NCBI GenBank assembly: GCA_948468465.1
Contig: CAOKJJ010000064.1
Span: 1-25,546, forward strand
Direction: 5' to 3'
From: an uncultured Eubacterium sp.
GTDB taxonomy: Bacteria; Bacillota_A; Clostridia; Lachnospirales; Lachnospiraceae
DNA: 25,546 nucleotides
Each line of letters begins with the position of its first letter. Positions within the stretch are counted from its first letter, which is position 1. The notes beneath the pieces were generated by a model. That model saw nothing but the letters and a program-made list of their open reading frames with translations, did no database searches and had not been told where the DNA came from. The position numbers and the translations under genes were made by a program. Positions 23,860 through 25,546 of this stretch are shown piece by piece.

Positions 23860-24174
23860 ATGGACATAAATATCGGCAAAAGAATCTCAAATTTAAGGAC
23901 ATCCAAAGGCTATTCTGTAAACTATCTGGCAAATCAGGCAGGCGTTTCGCAAATCTTCCTGCGTGAAATCGAAATGGGCCATTATGAAAATCCATCTATA
24001 GATATACCTGACGCACTCTGCGGCGCACTGGGAATATCCTTAAAAGAATTTTTTGACGTCCATACAGAAATCCAGGACAGTAAAGACCTGCTTATAGATG
24101 AAATCCTGCAGCTTAATCCTTCCCAGCGTGAACATCTTAGAATATTCTTAAAATCAGTCAGAAATGGACATTAA
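23860..24174 (+). CDS. Small XRE-family HTH regulator
   Basis: A 104-residue protein, the only intact plus-strand gene seen. Residues 6-62 are a Cro/CI helix-turn-helix: RISNLRTSKGYSVNYLANQA, then VSQIFLREIEMG as the recognition helix, then a short helix ending LGISLKEFFDV. A C-terminal helix (about 75-100) may dimerise. GAGG lies about nine bases before the ATG. It converges with the Rpn relic, 18 bp apart. It is flanked by decayed genes on both sides, so it may be an orphan of a lost mobile element or toxin-antitoxin locus; nothing shows its target. Related in kind, not closely in sequence, to the regulator at 20482-20817. Confidence 0.82.
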   Translation: MDINIGKRISNLRTSKGYSVNYLANQAGVSQIFLREIEMGHYENPSIDIPDALCGALGISLKEFFDVHTEIQDSKDLLIDEILQLNPSQREHLRIFLKSVRNGH

Positions 24175-24192
24175 AATTACGAAAAGCCCCTT

Positions 24193-24919
24193 CTAAACAC
24201 TTGAAGCTACGACTCCTTTCCAGATTGCCTCCACATCATCCTTCGAATAATCAGGCATTATAGATACAATTTCTTCTGCAGGATAATTCATCTTTATCAT
24301 TCTAACTACAACATTCCTAGATGCCTGTGTCAGCGCCTGTGCCAATGCCTGCTGCTTTTCTTCTTCAAATATTCTTGCAACCTGTGTCATTTCAATCGCC
24401 CTCCTTATTTTATTTGCTGTTACGCCATCAATTACTTTATCCGTAAATGCCAGTATGCCTGCCAGCGTAAATGCCTGCTGCGCTTTGTCATGGACCTGCA
24501 CAGCCAGTTCCACCACTTCCCGGACTTTCTGCTCCTTTTCTACCTTTTCCCGATAAGACAAAGGGAGGATGATAAATTCCATAAGTTCTTCATCTGTAAG
24601 CCGCAGTCCATTTTCCACTTTTTCTTTCAGCCGCAAAAATATCCCTTCTGCATCCAATTCAGAAAGAAACGCCGGTTCTACCTTTAATCTTGCAGCCCCG
24701 ATATTATATTCACATGACACTTGCCCTCTCATGATGTCGCCTGTATATATTACAATCATCCGCAACACCGGGCAATCTTTCTTTTCTTTCTGGTAGCGGC
24801 TGGCTATCCCGGCCATGTAATTAAGGTATTTCAGCTTATCCGCCTTTTTATTAAAAATGTTCTGCAAGCAGCTTACTGGTAATATCCTTGTTTTGGTATG
24901 CGATCTTTTCATTTTTCAT
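24193..24919 (-). pseudogene. Decayed Rpn-family (PD-(D/E)XK) recombination-promoting nuclease
   Basis: The original start is the ATG at 24919, which has AGGAGAGG seven bases upstream and encodes MKNEKIAYQNKDITSKLLAE before a TAA. Homology then continues in another frame with KLKYLNYMAGIASRYQKEKK and CPVLRMIVIYTGDI, then the helical C-terminal part with ILPLSYREKVEKE, AGILAFTDKVIDG and VARIFEEEKQQALAQA. Compared with intact family members, about 50 residues between these blocks are missing, including the acidic residues and the ExK-type motif of the nuclease core. So a deletion plus frameshift has removed catalysis. A 239-residue frame from an internal ATG (24912) remains open but starts with unrelated residues. 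These proteins resemble transposase-derived nucleases and are multi-copy in Lachnospiraceae. Confidence 0.8.
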
Positions 24920-25260
24920 CTTTTGCCTCTCCTGATAAGGACCCGTTTCTTCCATCAGTTACATTATATCTGCTCCCTACTGAAAAAGCAACACTATAGC
25001 CTATCAGATAATATCAGCTTTATAATTCTAAATATCTGCAAACTCATGTTATTGCTTCTTCAATTGCACTGGAGACGCCATTCATCAAATGTACAGCCTT
25101 CTCAAGCGCTGTTATAAACACAATGAATATTTGATGCCCATTACAGAACTTATTGTTTCCGTCTATGTGTGCATAGAAATATACCTGTGCACAAAAAAAC
25201 TTCCATACAAAAAAGAGCAGCCCTGATCTGCCTGCAATCCATAGCTATTTGTACAAAACC
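24920..25260. other. Intergenic region with a possible C-terminal gene relic
   Basis: No intact gene is seen. On the minus strand an open stretch of about 50 codons ends at a TGA at 25044-25046 and reads VFITALEKAVHLMNGVSSAI near its end. It has protein-like character but no start and no family that I recognise. It may be the tail of a broken gene. Confidence 0.3.
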
Positions 25261-25306
25261 GTAATTTTCGCAGATTTTCCTGTTTGAAAGAATCTGCGAA
25301 AATTAC
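25261..25306. repeat. Perfect 16-bp inverted repeat with 14-base loop
   Basis: GTAATTTTCGCAGATT (25261-25276) and AATCTGCGAAAATTAC (25291-25306) are exact reverse complements. No T run follows on the minus strand (GGTTTTGTAC), so it is not a standard terminator. It lies exactly where the homology of the HPr-like relic ends, which suggests an inserted or rearranged element. Confidence 0.75.
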
Positions 25307-25479
25307 AATTTTCACTTCATCCAGTATTTTCTTTGCGGCCTTTACCTCCGCCAGAGAAATCACCCTCTTCAGACCTGGAAGACAGCCGCATTATCTTCTC
25401 CCGTTTCCTTCACAAGCATTCCTGCCAAACGTGCATGGATTCCCGGTTCATCAATAATTGCATATTCAAATGTTCTCAT
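25307..25479 (-). pseudogene. Relic of an HPr-family phosphocarrier
   Basis: The ATG at 25479 has AAGGAAA upstream and starts a 36-residue frame, MRTFEYAIIDEPGIHARLAG and on. His15 and Arg17 align with the PTS phosphorylation site GIHARPAG, but the proline after Arg17 is leucine here. The frame stops at 25369-25371. In the next frame KRVISLAEVKAAKKILDEVK resembles the middle of HPr proteins. Homology ends at the inverted repeat, so the final third is gone. A frameshift plus truncation makes a functional protein unlikely, although the short peptide could still be translated. Confidence 0.65.
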
Positions 25480-25491
25480 TTTATTTTCCTT

Positions 25492-25546
25492 CTATATCAG
25501 ATTCATTCTCTTAAATTCAAAATAAACCCCATCCTCATCAACACTC
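25492..25546 (-). CDS. C-terminal end of an unidentified protein (runs off window)
   Basis: The minus-strand frame reads SVDEDGVYFEFKRMNLI and ends at a TAG, 12 bp before the HPr-like relic, whose ribosome binding site lies in the gap. The tight spacing suggests one operon. Too little is visible to name a family. Confidence 0.45.
   Translation of the reverse strand, partial: SVDEDGVYFEFKRMNLI

Overview
The window looks like a chromosomal segment of a Gram-positive Clostridia, most plausibly Lachnospiraceae. This is inferred from purine-rich Shine-Dalgarno sequences, tightly packed operons, an ECF sigma/DUF4179 pair, and relics of an Rpn-type nuclease and an HPr-like protein. No rRNA, tRNA, CRISPR array or intact insertion sequence was seen.

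Positions 1-20817 hold one cell-surface polysaccharide operon, all on the minus strand and therefore read from 20817 towards 1. It has 18 genes with spacings from 4-38 bp overlaps to about 110 bp gaps. In transcription order they are: an XRE regulator; three glycosyltransferase genes (GT2, GT4 with an extra C-terminal domain, and a GT4-GT2 fusion); the ABC exporter wzm/wzt; a radical SAM/SPASM enzyme with an extra C-terminal domain; a methyltransferase with a repeat-built coiled-coil tail; GT4, GT2 and GT4 transferases; a GT-C membrane transferase; a polyprenyl-phosphate sugar synthase (GT2) with a DUF2304 membrane partner; a GT2; a Wzx-type flippase; a GT2; rfbF; and the start of rfbH, which runs off the window.

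Proposed logic (inference): cytoplasmic GT2/GT4 enzymes build the main chain on a lipid carrier and Wzm/Wzt exports it. The methyltransferase may cap the chain, and its coiled coil may act as a length ruler, as WbdD does in E. coli O9a. The GT2 + DUF2304 + Wzx + GT-C set resembles a GacI/J/K/L-type side-chain module, in which a lipid-phosphate sugar is made, flipped and added outside the cell. RfbF and RfbH point to a CDP-3,6-dideoxyhexose in the polymer. No Wzy polymerase or initiating phosphoglycosyltransferase lies in the window, which fits ABC-dependent export. A homologous C-terminal domain appears on three unrelated enzymes (GT-C, GT4, radical SAM). A one-base indel in a G4 tract separates the methyltransferase frame from the following GT4 frame.

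Positions 20818-21626 are a non-coding, AT-rich control region with a candidate promoter whose -10 box sits inside an inverted repeat. Positions 21627-23173 carry the ECF sigma factor and its anti-sigma partner (minus strand), followed by a probable terminator. From 23174 to the end is a decayed region: relics of an HTH regulator, a zinc-ribbon protein, an Rpn nuclease and an HPr-like protein surround one intact small XRE regulator on the plus strand, plus a strong perfect inverted repeat and the tail of another gene at the right edge.
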